A stretch of DNA of 64,000 nucleotides, taken from NCBI GenBank assembly GCA_017460745.1, contig JAFUAL010000057.1, forward strand, positions 1 through 64,000, read 5' to 3'. The notes beneath the pieces are model-generated. The model was not told the origin of the DNA. It saw only the letters and a list, made by a program, of their open reading frames with translations, and made no database searches. This stretch comes from Bacilli bacterium (GTDB taxonomy: Bacteria > Bacillota_I > Bacilli_A > RF39 > UBA660). Positions 42,054 to 51,110 of this stretch are shown one piece after another. Each line of letters opens with the position of its first letter. Position 1 is the stretch's first letter. Position numbers and translations under genes: made by a program.

Positions 42054-42088
42054 GTATATAAAAGTAACTATTGATAATTATGTCTAAA
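41950..42088 (+). repeat. 139-bp direct repeat, copy 1
   Basis: This stretch, covering the last 34 codons of copy 1 and 35 bp after its stop, recurs at 43038-43176 with a single A/G mismatch. Confidence 0.9.
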
Positions 42089-42142
42089 TTTGATATGCAT
42101 TTGTTGCATATTGTGTTATAATTAAAAGGAAGGTAGGTAGAT

Positions 42143-43141
42143 ATGAAAGATAAAATGAAACAAATTATTTATTGTTTGATGGTGGTTATTGGTTTATTGA
42201 TAGTTGGTGGTATAATATACTTGGATTTTGATATTATTAATGGGATTGGTGTAAAGGAGATTTTGCCAATATTGAATGCAAAATTATTAAATTCTACTAA
42301 ATTGAAAGAAGAAAATAATAATAAATACGTTGCATTATGGGGAACTATTACTTCAACTGCAACGGATCCCGTATTTAATGTTACAGTTAATGGGGTAGGC
42401 ATAAAGCGTGTTGTTTTTGAATGGAATGGAAATTCATGGATGCAGGTAGGTGATAATTCAGGTGAATTATATGAAACAGAAATTTTTAACACTAAATATT
42501 TGGAAATAGGTGGAGATTGCATAGTTAATAATTATAATTTTAATAATTTAATGCCTGTATTTAATTACAAGTCTAATAATTTACAATCTCCATTAGAAAG
42601 CAATGATTTTGGTTTGGATTTAGATATAGAAAATGTTAAACTACCTAGTGGTTTTAGTATAAAAAAAATACAAGATGAATCCTCAAATATTTTTGATGAA
42701 GATTATTTTTTGAGTGTTTATTCAGCTTCAGCGTATTCTAATTATTACATTACTAATAGTGCTTCTGAGCAACCTAAAGTAGGTGATATTAAAATTTATT
42801 TTCAAGCATTATTTCCAAAGGGTTCAAGATACGTAAGTTTATTTGGTAAACAAGTTGATAAAAAAATTGAATTAGATAGTCAGTCTATAATAGAATTATC
42901 GAGTGATTATATGGCAGTACAATTGTGGTCTTATTATTTTTATGCAACATTTATAATATACAAAATTATAGGTATAATTCTATGTGTTTTTCCTTTTCTT
43001 GGATTCATGTTATTATTTTTTGGTATTGCTAGACTTAATATAATTGAAAAGAAATTTGGAAAGATACAAGGATATAAAATATTTTTATTATCATTGGCTT
43101 TTGGAATTATTATTTCTTTGGTATTTTATTTAATTATGTAG
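42143..43141 (+). CDS. TMEM43-like membrane protein, copy 2
   Basis: A 332-residue paralogue of the preceding gene with the same topology and the motifs GVGIKRVVFEWNGNSW and PKVGDIKIYFQALFPKGS. The ectodomains differ strongly but the C-terminal 33 residues and the upstream leader are nearly identical, so the pair arose by tandem duplication followed by divergence of the exposed part. Function unknown. Confidence 0.65.
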   Translation: MKDKMKQIIYCLMVVIGLLIVGGIIYLDFDIINGIGVKEILPILNAKLLNSTKLKEENNNKYVALWGTITSTATDPVFNVTVNGVGIKRVVFEWNGNSWMQVGDNSGELYETEIFNTKYLEIGGDCIVNNYNFNNLMPVFNYKSNNLQSPLESNDFGLDLDIENVKLPSGFSIKKIQDESSNIFDEDYFLSVYSASAYSNYYITNSASEQPKVGDIKIYFQALFPKGSRYVSLFGKQVDKKIELDSQSIIELSSDYMAVQLWSYYFYATFIIYKIIGIILCVFPFLGFMLLFFGIARLNIIEKKFGKIQGYKIFLLSLAFGIIISLVFYLIM

Positions 43142-43176
43142 GTATATAAAAGTAACTATTGATAATTATGTCTAAA
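43038..43176 (+). repeat. 139-bp direct repeat, copy 2
   Basis: Second copy, 1088 bp downstream of the first, at the end of the second TMEM43-like gene. The near identity suggests recent duplication or gene conversion. Confidence 0.9.
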
Positions 43177-43244
43177 ATTGTCAAACCTAAGTTGCTTTTT
43201 TTTCTATTTCTTAAAATACGTGATATAATGAAGAAGTGATTACT

Positions 43245-43961
43245 ATGATAAAAAAAATTAAGGATTTAGACATCAATTATATTCAATATGGAAAAGGACC
43301 AGATATAGTTTTACTACATGGGTGGGGACAAAATATAAAAATGATGGATCCGCTTGGTAAAAATTTAAGTGATAATTTTACGATAACTATTTTGGATTTA
43401 CCGGGATTTGGAAGTAGCGAAATTCCAAAATTTGCTTATACTATAAATGACTATACTGAAGTTTTACATGAGTTTTTAGAAAGTTTAAAAATTGAAAAAC
43501 CAATTTTGATTGGACATTCATTTGGAGGACGAATTGCAATTAATTATGCGTCTATTTATGAGGTTTCAAAACTAGTATTATTTGGAAGTCCATTTATTGT
43601 CAGAGAGAAAAAAGGACTTAAAGTAAAGTTATTGAAGACTTTAAAAGAAATTAAATTTCTTAGTAAATTTGCAGAGACTATGAAAAATTATATGGGAAGT
43701 GAAGATTATAAAGCAGCAAGTGGTGTTATGAGAGAGATTCTTGTTAAAACAGTTAATACAGATTTAAGAGATGCTGCAGCTAATATTAAAGTATCAACAC
43801 TTCTTATATGGGGAGAAAACGATACAGCAGTTCCAGTAAGTGAGGCAAAAGAACTTGAAAAAACTATTAAAGATTCAGCTTTAATTGTCCTTCAAGGAAC
43901 ACATTATTGCTATTTAGAAAATTTAGGTCATGTAGTTTCAATACTTGAACATTTCTTATAA
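43245..43961 (+). CDS. Alpha/beta hydrolase
   Basis: 238 residues from ATG 43245 (GAAGTGATT upstream; the in-frame GTG at 43236 overlaps it). The fold shows the oxyanion motif LLHGWGQN, nucleophile GHSFGGR, acid in WGENDTAVP and His in ENLGHV. Substrate cannot be predicted. An extended -10 (TGA TATAAT) lies at about 43221-43229. Confidence 0.88.
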   Translation: MIKKIKDLDINYIQYGKGPDIVLLHGWGQNIKMMDPLGKNLSDNFTITILDLPGFGSSEIPKFAYTINDYTEVLHEFLESLKIEKPILIGHSFGGRIAINYASIYEVSKLVLFGSPFIVREKKGLKVKLLKTLKEIKFLSKFAETMKNYMGSEDYKAASGVMREILVKTVNTDLRDAAANIKVSTLLIWGENDTAVPVSEAKELEKTIKDSALIVLQGTHYCYLENLGHVVSILEHFL

Positions 43962-43976
43962 AAGAAAGGAGTAGTT

Positions 43977-45584
43977 ATGTATATATTTATTTGTATTTAT
44001 TTAATTTATATTTTTTATAAAAGTAGAACGTCTTTATATATGTTGCAACAAAATTTATATAATGAAAATGACAGATATATAAGATGGATAAAGAGAAACT
44101 TTAATAGATGTTTTAATTTAATTGATTTTATTCCATTTATATTATCAATATTTATATTTTTAACTAAAGAATCATTTGTTATGGAACTTGTATACTGGAT
44201 AATATCAATTGTTTATATAAAAGCCATATATGATGAATATGAAAAAAATTTAAATAATCAAAACAAAATAAAATTCAATGTTACAAATCGTATAAAAAGA
44301 TTATATTTTACAGAGTTTATTATTGTTGGTCTTTTAATAGTATTACTTATTATGTTTAACTTTTCAGGAATATTTTTAATACTATTATCATTGTTAGTTG
44401 CCTTTTTATACCATTATATATACATAATTAATATTATTAACAAACCTATTGAAAGACTAGTTTATTTGTACTATTTTAATAAAGCTAAAAAGAAATTAGA
44501 TAATATGAATAGATTAAGTGTTATAGGAGTTACTGGAAGTTATGGAAAAACCAGTAGTAAGAATATCTTAAGTCATATACTAGAGGCTAAATATATCACT
44601 AGACCAACACCAAAGAACTTAAATACCCCATATGGTTTGATGATTACTATTAATAATTATTTAGATAAATTTGATGAAATATTAGTAGCTGAAATGGGAG
44701 CATATGTCGGTGGCGAAATAAAGAATATGTGTGATTTTGTAAAGCCTAAGTATGGAATTCTTACGATTATTGGTGATGCTCATCTTGAAACGTTTAAAAC
44801 AAAAGAAAATATTTGTAAAGCAAAATTTGAACTTATTGAAAATTTAAATCCAGAAGGTGCTTGTGTTTTGAATAGAGATGATCCATATCAAGTAAATTAT
44901 GTTCAAAATGAATTACAAAATAAAGTTAAAATAATTTGGATTGGTATTGATAATCCGGAAGCAGATTTCAGTGCTACTTCTATTAGTTCAGGAAGTCATG
45001 GTACAAAGTTTGATTTTTCTTATTTAGGTAAGACATATCATGTAGAAACAAAGTTACTTGGAATTCACAATGTTTATAATATATTAGCATCCATTGCTCT
45101 TGGGGTAGAACTTAAGGTACCACTTGATGGTATGATTAATAAAATTGTATCACTTCAGCCAACAGAACATCGTTTAGAAATAAAAAAATTAAATAATATT
45201 ACAATGATAGATGATGCATATAATTCAAATCCAGTGGGTGCTAAAAATGCTCTTGAAGTATTAAGTATGATGGATGGAATAAAAGTTGTTGTAACACCTG
45301 GAATGATAGAACTTGGTAAAAAAGAGAAAAAATTAAATACTGAGTTCGGAAGACAAATAAGTCATGTTGCTGATTATGTTATATTAGTTGGACGAGAAAA
45401 AACAAAGTATATAAAAGAAGGAATTTTGGAAAACTTTGATAAAAGAAAATTAATTGTTATTAACAATGTAGTTGATGCTTATCGTATACTTGAAGATATA
45501 AAATTTGATAATAAAGATAAAGAAATATTTGCATTATTTGAAAATGATTTGCCAGATATTTATAGTGAAGGAGAGAAAAAATGA
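43977..45584 (+). CDS. murF: MurF-like Mur ligase with N-terminal membrane domain
   Basis: A 535-residue protein. The first 165 residues hold about four membrane helices (LIDFIPFILSIFIFL, ELVYWIISIVYIKAI, FIIVGLLIVLLIMF, FLILLSLLVAFLYHYIYI). The rest is a Mur ligase: P-loop GVTGSYGKTSSK, AEMGAYVGGEI, NTPYGLM and the C-terminal DDAYNSNP. MurF joins D-Ala-D-Ala to the UDP-MurNAc-tripeptide. The usual N-terminal MurF substrate domain is replaced by the membrane part. The overlap with ddl (4 nt), which makes D-Ala-D-Ala, supports the MurF assignment. Confidence 0.82.
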   Translation: MYIFICIYLIYIFYKSRTSLYMLQQNLYNENDRYIRWIKRNFNRCFNLIDFIPFILSIFIFLTKESFVMELVYWIISIVYIKAIYDEYEKNLNNQNKIKFNVTNRIKRLYFTEFIIVGLLIVLLIMFNFSGIFLILLSLLVAFLYHYIYIINIINKPIERLVYLYYFNKAKKKLDNMNRLSVIGVTGSYGKTSSKNILSHILEAKYITRPTPKNLNTPYGLMITINNYLDKFDEILVAEMGAYVGGEIKNMCDFVKPKYGILTIIGDAHLETFKTKENICKAKFELIENLNPEGACVLNRDDPYQVNYVQNELQNKVKIIWIGIDNPEADFSATSISSGSHGTKFDFSYLGKTYHVETKLLGIHNVYNILASIALGVELKVPLDGMINKIVSLQPTEHRLEIKKLNNITMIDDAYNSNPVGAKNALEVLSMMDGIKVVVTPGMIELGKKEKKLNTEFGRQISHVADYVILVGREKTKYIKEGILENFDKRKLIVINNVVDAYRILEDIKFDNKDKEIFALFENDLPDIYSEGEKK

Positions 45585-46756
45585 AAATTAGACTATGTGT
45601 TTTATTTGGAGGAAGAAGTGTTGAACATGAAGTTAGTATAATAACAGCCCTTCAAGCAATTAATAAAATTGATAAATTAAAATATGATGTAGTACCAGTT
45701 TATATTGATAAAAAAGGTGATTGGTATACAGGAAATATGCTTTTAGATATCGAAATATATAAAGATTTAGATTTACTTAAAAGATATGCAAAAGAAGTTG
45801 TTTTATATAAAAGAGGAGAACAATTTGTACTTCAAAATAAAAAAGGTCTATTTAAAACTGTTGTTGACTATGTTGATTTAGCTTTTCCTATAATGCATGG
45901 AACAAACGGAGAAGATGGAACACTTCAAGGTTATCTTGAAACTGTTGGAATTCCATATGCGGAGTCAAGTGTATATGCAAGTGTCCTAGGACAAGATAAA
46001 ATTTTCCAAAAACAAGTTTTAAAAGAAAATAATGTTAATGTTGTAAAATACAAATGGTTTTTTGATAAAGAATATTTAAGTGATCCAGAAAAGATGATTG
46101 AAAGTATAAAAATAGATTATCCAGTGATTGTTAAACCAGCAACTCTTGGTTCAAGTGTTGGAATTGGTATTGCTCATAATGAATTAGAACTTCGTGAATG
46201 TATAAATGATGCTATAGAATATGATGAAAAAGTTTTAGTCGAAGAAGTTATAGAAAATTTAAGAGAAGTTAATATAAGTGTTTTAGGTAATTCGGAAAAC
46301 GTATCTTTAAGTGTAATAGAAGAAGTAGGTTCTAAAAATGAATTATTAACATACGAAGATAAATATGTAGGTGGTGGAAAAGGTGGTAAATTAAAAGGTA
46401 TGGCCAGTGCTAAGAGAAAAATACCAGCTGATTTACCAGAGACTTTAGAAAAAAGTATTAGAACTCAAGCTAAAAATGCTTTTCGTGCTCTTAATATGAA
46501 TGGAGTTGTAAGAATTGATTTCTTAATTGATGAAAAAGAAGATAAAGCCTATGTTAATGAAGTAAATACTATACCTGGCAGTTTATCATTCTATTTATGG
46601 GAGAAAACCGGTAAAGATTATCCAGAGTTAATTGATGATATAATTAATTTAGGAATTATTAACTATAAAAATAAACAAAGAAAAACAACAACATTTAAAT
46701 CAAATATTCTAGAAGGATTCAATGGATTTAAAGGAATGAAAGGTTTAAAAAAATGA
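45581..46756 (+). CDS. ddl: D-alanine--D-alanine ligase
   Basis: A 391-residue ATP-grasp enzyme: [19 protein letters not shown] at the N-terminus, [31 protein letters not shown] and [19 protein letters not shown]. It makes D-Ala-D-Ala for the adjacent MurF. The C-terminus is about 25 residues longer than typical and Lys-rich. Start and stop overlap both neighbours by 4 nt. Confidence 0.95.
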   Translation: MKIRLCVLFGGRSVEHEVSIITALQAINKIDKLKYDVVPVYIDKKGDWYTGNMLLDIEIYKDLDLLKRYAKEVVLYKRGEQFVLQNKKGLFKTVVDYVDLAFPIMHGTNGEDGTLQGYLETVGIPYAESSVYASVLGQDKIFQKQVLKENNVNVVKYKWFFDKEYLSDPEKMIESIKIDYPVIVKPATLGSSVGIGIAHNELELRECINDAIEYDEKVLVEEVIENLREVNISVLGNSENVSLSVIEEVGSKNELLTYEDKYVGGGKGGKLKGMASAKRKIPADLPETLEKSIRTQAKNAFRALNMNGVVRIDFLIDEKEDKAYVNEVNTIPGSLSFYLWEKTGKDYPELIDDIINLGIINYKNKQRKTTTFKSNILEGFNGFKGMKGLKK

Positions 46757-47424
46757 TAAAATTAGTTTTAGTTCGCCATGGAGAAAGTATTTGGAATAAA
46801 GAAAATAAATTTACAGGTTGGACTGATGTTGATTTATCAGAAAAGGGAATAGAAGAAGCAAAAAATGCTGGTAAAAAGTTAAAAGAGGCTGGATTTACAT
46901 TTGATTTAGCATATACCAGTGTCTTAAAAAGAGCTAATCATACCTTAGATATTATTTTAGATGAATTAGATTTAAATATTCCAATTTCTTATGCATGGCA
47001 ATTAAATGAACGTCATTATGGAGCACTTCAAGGTTTAAACAAAGACGAAACTAGAAAAAAATATGGCGAAGAACAAGTTCATATTTGGAGACGTAGTTAT
47101 GATGTTACACCTCCAAGTTTGGATAGTGAAGATGAAAGATATACTGAAATGTTATCAAGATACACAGAGTATGTTCCTCATACTGAATGTTTAAAAGATA
47201 CCGTTGAAAGAGTGGTTCCTTATTTTGAAGGAACAATAGTTCCTAATTTAAAAAATAATAAAAAAGTAATAATTGTTGCTCATGGTAATAGTTTAAGAGG
47301 ACTTATTAAATATTTGGATAATGTAAGTGACGAGGATATTATTAATTTAGAAATTCCAACAGGAAGTCCAATTGTTTATGAACTTGATGATGATTTAAAA
47401 ACAATTAAACATTACTATATATAA
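46753..47424 (+). CDS. gpmA: 2,3-bisphosphoglycerate-dependent phosphoglycerate mutase
   Basis: A 223-residue histidine phosphatase-fold enzyme with the phospho-His motif [10 protein letters not shown], then [29 protein letters not shown] and the second His in [10 protein letters not shown]. It interconverts 3- and 2-phosphoglycerate in glycolysis. Its overlap with ddl is an unusual pairing of metabolism with wall synthesis. Confidence 0.95.
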   Translation: MIKLVLVRHGESIWNKENKFTGWTDVDLSEKGIEEAKNAGKKLKEAGFTFDLAYTSVLKRANHTLDIILDELDLNIPISYAWQLNERHYGALQGLNKDETRKKYGEEQVHIWRRSYDVTPPSLDSEDERYTEMLSRYTEYVPHTECLKDTVERVVPYFEGTIVPNLKNNKKVIIVAHGNSLRGLIKYLDNVSDEDIINLEIPTGSPIVYELDDDLKTIKHYYI

Positions 47425-47453
47425 AAAAATTGGTTCTTAAACATTAAGGGTTG

Positions 47454-47479
47454 CTGATGAAAAATCAGTAATTTTTTTT
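47454..47479 (+). terminator. Terminator in the left end of the IS
   Basis: CTGAT and ATCAG form a 5-bp stem with a GAAAA loop and are followed by TA and a run of eight Ts. It would stop gpmA operon transcription from entering the transposase gene. Confidence 0.6.
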
Positions 47480-47553
47480 GTATATAAAAAGACATCGCAA
47501 CAAAAACCTGTTACAATGTTATTAGCTAAAAAATAAAGTAAAGGGTATTGTCG

Positions 47554-48843
47554 ATGTCTATAAATAATTGTATATTAAAATCATTAAATATAAAAGAGGA
47601 AAATGTGAATTTTAGAGAAAATTTTGTAGAAGAAAGAGTAATAAAAAGTAAAAGAAGTTTGGTATATATGGGATATTTAAGTAATAATATTATAAAATGC
47701 CCTAAATGTAATAGTAATAATATAAAGAAAAATGGAACTAGAAAATCACTAATAAAAATACCAAAAGTATCAGAATTAAATAGTTATTTAGAGTTAGAAA
47801 AACAAAGATATTATTGTAAGGATTGCAAACATACTATAACTGCTAAAACGAATATAGTAGACTATAGATGTAGAATAAGTAATAACACTAAAATATCTAT
47901 AAATAATTATACAAGTAAAATAATTACACATAAAGATATAGCATGGATTCATAATGTAAGTAATATGACAGTAGGGAGAGTAAATAATAAGGTATAGGAT
48001 GGTAAAAAATTATATAAACATTATTTACCAGAATGTATGTGTTTTGATGAATTTACATATAAAAAAAGAGTGATGGCTTTTAATATATGTGATGCTAAAA
48101 CAGGAAAAACATTTGACTTAGTTGAAGATAGAAAATTAGAAAATTTAATAAAATATTTTAGATATTATACAGAAGAATGTAGAAGGAAAGTTAAATTCAT
48201 TGTAATTGATATGTATACTCCATATATTAGTTTAATTAAAGAATGTTTTCCTAATGCTAAAATAATTATAGATACTTTTCACATTGTTCAGTTAATAAGT
48301 AGAAGTTTAAATAAAACAAGAATAAAAATAATGAGAGAAAATAAAGAAAATTATAGAAAATTGAAAAGATATTGGAGATTAATTTTAACTTCTAGATTTG
48401 ATTTAGATTGTTCATATTGGAAAAAATATTTGTGTTTTAAAAATTTAATGACAGAAGTAGATATAGTTGATTATTTACTGAGTTTAAGTCCTGAACTTAC
48501 AGCCTCTTACAACTTGTATCAAAATATATTATATGCTATTCAAACTAAAGATTATTATTTACTTAAAACAACATTAAATCATGATTATGGTAGTATCTCT
48601 AAATATATGAAAACATCTATTAATACTTTGAAAGAGTTTTTACCATATATTAAAAACACTTTAGAAAATCCTTACAATAACGGAGTTATGGAAAGAAACA
48701 ATAATACTTGTAAACTTATTAAAAGAATTGCTTTTGGTTTTAGAAATTTCAGAAATTTTAAAGCAAGAATATTAATTGCTACTAATTATTTTCGTAAACA
48801 AAAAGAATTGCCAACTTTTCAGTTAGCAACCCTCAATGTTTAA
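47554..48843 (+). pseudogene. ISL3 transposase interrupted by an amber codon
   Basis: ATG 47554 follows AAAGGG. The frame reads through an N-terminal zinc-binding region (CPKCNSNNIKKNG, then YYCKDCKHT) and stops at TAG 47995-47997, then continues in the same frame for 13 codons to a second ATG at 48037 and on to 48843 with DDE-type residues in CFDEF, IDMYTPYISLI and NNGVMERNNNTCKLIKR. Without the TAG it would be 429 codons, the normal ISL3 length. The zinc finger and catalytic parts are separated, so activity is probably lost. Confidence 0.88.
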
Positions 48844-48853
48844 GAACCAAAAA

Positions 48854-48882
48854 ATATGCAGATTATTTCTGCATATTTTTTT
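48854..48882. terminator. Bidirectional terminator after the XRE gene and IS
   Basis: ATATGCAGA (48854-48862) and TCTGCATAT (48868-48876) form a perfect 9-bp stem; a T-run follows on the plus strand and a run of As precedes it. It overlaps the stop of the leftward XRE gene. Confidence 0.8.
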
Positions 48883-49099
48883 CTTGATTAAAACTCTTTT
48901 TTTGATTACTTATTCCAACAATGTAATCAATACTTACATTATAAAATTTAGCCAATTCAATTAATAAGTAAATTGGAATAGTACTTTTCCCTGATTCGTA
49001 TAAGCCATATAGTTGTCTAGTAATATTAAGCAGTTTCGCAACTTCATCTTGTCTTAAATCATTGTCTTCTCTTAAATCCTTTAATCTTTTAAAATACAT
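48863..49099 (-). CDS. XRE-family HTH regulator, copy 1
   Basis: A 78-residue protein that is essentially one Cro/C1-type helix-turn-helix domain: RLKDLREDNDLRQDEVAKLL, then TRQLYGLYESGKSTIP and YNVSIDYIVGIS. The Gln/Tyr-rich recognition region matches its neighbour. The C-terminal tail differs. Likely a DNA-binding regulator; its target is unknown. Confidence 0.85.
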   Translation of the reverse strand: MYFKRLKDLREDNDLRQDEVAKLLNITRQLYGLYESGKSTIPIYLLIELAKFYNVSIDYIVGISNQKKSFNQEKNMQK

Positions 49100-49154
49100 A
49101 AATACCTCATGGGAATTTTATAAAAAACATAGGTTAAGAGAATCCCTATATTTT

Positions 49155-49382
49155 TTATAGTTTGACTTTATCACGAATTTTTTTGTAATTACTTATGCCT
49201 ACTATATAATCAATGCTAACATCATAGTTTTCTGAAAGTTTTATTAATAAATCAATCGGAATTGTTCTTTTTCCTGTTTCATACAAACCATATTGTTGTC
49301 TAGTAATGTTAAGTATATGTGCAATACTTTCTTGTTTTAGTTCGTGATCTTCCCTTAAATCTCGTAATCTTTTAAAATACAT
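49155..49382 (-). CDS. XRE-family HTH regulator, copy 2
   Basis: A 75-residue paralogue of the preceding gene (RLRDLREDHELKQESIAHIL, TRQQYGLYETGKRTIP, YDVSIDYIVGIS), located 55 bp upstream in the same orientation. The two probably arose by tandem duplication and might recognise similar sites. The 174-bp gap to murE shows only an imperfect inverted repeat around 49412-49455. Confidence 0.85.
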   Translation of the reverse strand: MYFKRLRDLREDHELKQESIAHILNITRQQYGLYETGKRTIPIDLLIKLSENYDVSIDYIVGISNYKKIRDKVKL

Positions 49383-49556
49383 CTATTACAACCACCAATA
49401 AAATTTTATATGCATTTGACTAAATTCTTCAGAAATGAGTCTCAATGAATGCAAAATTCTTTTTTTTGGTACTTATTGAATAATTTTTGAAATTTGAACA
49501 CTTAAAATATGCCTATAACCTTTTTGTGAATTTACATAAAATACTTTGGTGATTTT

Positions 49557-50924
49557 ATGTATTTAAAGGAAATTATAAATACAAAAAGTAATATTAACTT
49601 TCACGATATTAAACTAAATTCTAATGATGTAAATAAACATGATTTATTTATTCCATTTGGTGGGGTGAGTGACAGAAATAAATATATAAATATGGCTTTA
49701 AAAAAAGGTTGTAGTGCTATTATAACTGATAAAAAGTATAATAATAAAAAAGTTTTTTTAGTTGATAATTTAAATAAAGAAATAATAGATATATTTGATA
49801 TTTATTATGATTTTCCACTTAAAAATACGCATTTAATTGGAATAACAGGAACAGATGGAAAAACGACTATTTCAAGTATAATAAGCGATATGTTAAAATG
49901 TCCTTCTATTGGTACAAATGGTTTTAAGTTTAAGGGGAGTTATTTAAAACTGGATAATACAACTCCAAGTATTGACATCTTATATAAATGTTTTAACAAA
50001 AGTCGAGAGTTTAAAAATATTGTCATGGAAGTATCAAGTGAAGCGTATCTTACTAAAAGAATAGGCGATTTAGAATTTGATGTTGGAGTATTTTCTAACA
50101 TAACAAAGGATCACTTGGATAAACATAAAAATATAGATAATTATATTAATTGTAAATTAGAATTATTTAAGCATAGTAAAATAGGAATATTAAATCATGA
50201 TAGTAAGTACTATAATTTATTTAAAAATAATTGTAAAAAATCTTTAAGTTATGGTTTTAATAAAAAAAGTGATTTAAGAATTATTAAATATAAACTCTAT
50301 ATAGATAATAGTATAATTTGGTTTAAATATAATAAAAAAATATATAAAGTAAAATATAATTTAGTAGGAGTATTTAATGTTTATAATATAGCATGTAGTA
50401 TTTTAACACTTATTAGTTTAGGATATGATATGAATGATATTTTAAAAAGAATTAGTAATGTAAAAAGTGTTTTAGGTCGAATGGATGTTGTTTATAATAA
50501 AAAGTATAAAATTGTAATTGATTATGCTCATACTGAAAATAGTACTTTAAATGTTTTAAAATTTTATAGAAAGTATAGCCGAAATATTATAACAATAGTT
50601 GGATGTGCTGGAGGTAGATATAAAGATAAAAGAAAGGTAATAGGAGATATTGTTTTAAAATATTCTAAATTAGTAATATTTACCATGGATGATCCAAGAT
50701 ATGAAGATGTTAATTTAATTATTAAAGAAATGATTGATGGTAGTAAAAAGAAGAATTATTTAGTAATAGAGGAACGTAGTATGGCAATTGAAAAAGGTAT
50801 TAGTTTATGTAAGAAAAATTATATCTTATTAATACTTGGTAAGGGACATGATAATTATATGTTAATTAATAATTTAAAAATACCTTATAGTGATTATTCA
50901 ACAGTTTTAAAATTAATTAGTTAG
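49557..50924 (+). CDS. murE: UDP-MurNAc-tripeptide ligase (MurE-like)
   Basis: A 455-residue Mur ligase: N-terminal domain with NDVNKHDLFIPFGG, P-loop GITGTDGKTTISS, the MEVSSEAY motif, YAHTENSTLNVL and the amino-acid-pocket motif DDPRYED. In MurE the DxPR form goes with meso-DAP in many species, but DDPR also occurs in lysine-using Thermotoga, so the third residue of the stem peptide stays open. It is monocistronic and separated from murF by 4 kb and the IS. Confidence 0.87.
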   Translation: MYLKEIINTKSNINFHDIKLNSNDVNKHDLFIPFGGVSDRNKYINMALKKGCSAIITDKKYNNKKVFLVDNLNKEIIDIFDIYYDFPLKNTHLIGITGTDGKTTISSIISDMLKCPSIGTNGFKFKGSYLKLDNTTPSIDILYKCFNKSREFKNIVMEVSSEAYLTKRIGDLEFDVGVFSNITKDHLDKHKNIDNYINCKLELFKHSKIGILNHDSKYYNLFKNNCKKSLSYGFNKKSDLRIIKYKLYIDNSIIWFKYNKKIYKVKYNLVGVFNVYNIACSILTLISLGYDMNDILKRISNVKSVLGRMDVVYNKKYKIVIDYAHTENSTLNVLKFYRKYSRNIITIVGCAGGRYKDKRKVIGDIVLKYSKLVIFTMDDPRYEDVNLIIKEMIDGSKKKNYLVIEERSMAIEKGISLCKKNYILLILGKGHDNYMLINNLKIPYSDYSTVLKLIS

Positions 50925-50925
50925 T

Positions 50926-50968
50926 AAATAAAATTTTATAGATTATAATTGATCTATAAAATTTATTT
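50926..50968 (+). terminator. Terminator after murE
   Basis: A long AT-rich stem: AAATAAAATTTTATAGAT (50926-50943) with the complementary arm ending near 50968, one bulge, and a final T-run. It starts one base after the murE stop codon. Confidence 0.75.
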
Positions 50969-51028
50969 TTGGTTAAAAAAATATAGTTTTATAGGTGTTT
51001 AGATGTGTCAAATAAACGTAATTTTGAC

Positions 51029-51057
51029 TTGATATTTTTTTTTAACTTCGTTATAAT
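51029..51057 (+). promoter_or_regulatory. Promoter of parE
   Basis: TTGATA (51029-51034), a 17-bp spacer containing a T9 tract, and TATAAT (51052-51057). Transcription would start near 51064, with about 47 nt of leader before parE. Confidence 0.65.
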
Positions 51058-51110
51058 ATTAATGTTTTAGAAAGATATAAAGATATTTATAATAAATTAG
51101 GAGTGATTAT

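Larger units (their letters stand above)
47430..48850 (+). mobile_element. ISL3-family insertion sequence (defective)
   Basis: 26-bp inverted repeats bound the element: 47430-47455 (TTGGTTCTTAAACATT then RAGGGTTGCT) and 48825-48850 on the other strand, with one mismatch. Between them is a single ISL3-type transposase frame. The flanking 8-mers, taken outside GG/CC ends, are AAAAAATT and AAAAAATA, an imperfect match to the 8-bp duplication expected for the family. It lies between gpmA and the XRE genes. Confidence 0.85.

Noticed and set aside
41950-43176. 139-bp direct repeats as prophage or island attachment sites
   Set aside because: They include the coding ends of two paralogous genes and enclose only one gene, with no recombinase; tandem duplication explains them.
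47995-47997. TAG in the transposase as a recoded sense codon
   Set aside because: TAG ends many clear genes in the window (for example the tail fibre gene at 29697-29699), so it is a normal stop here.
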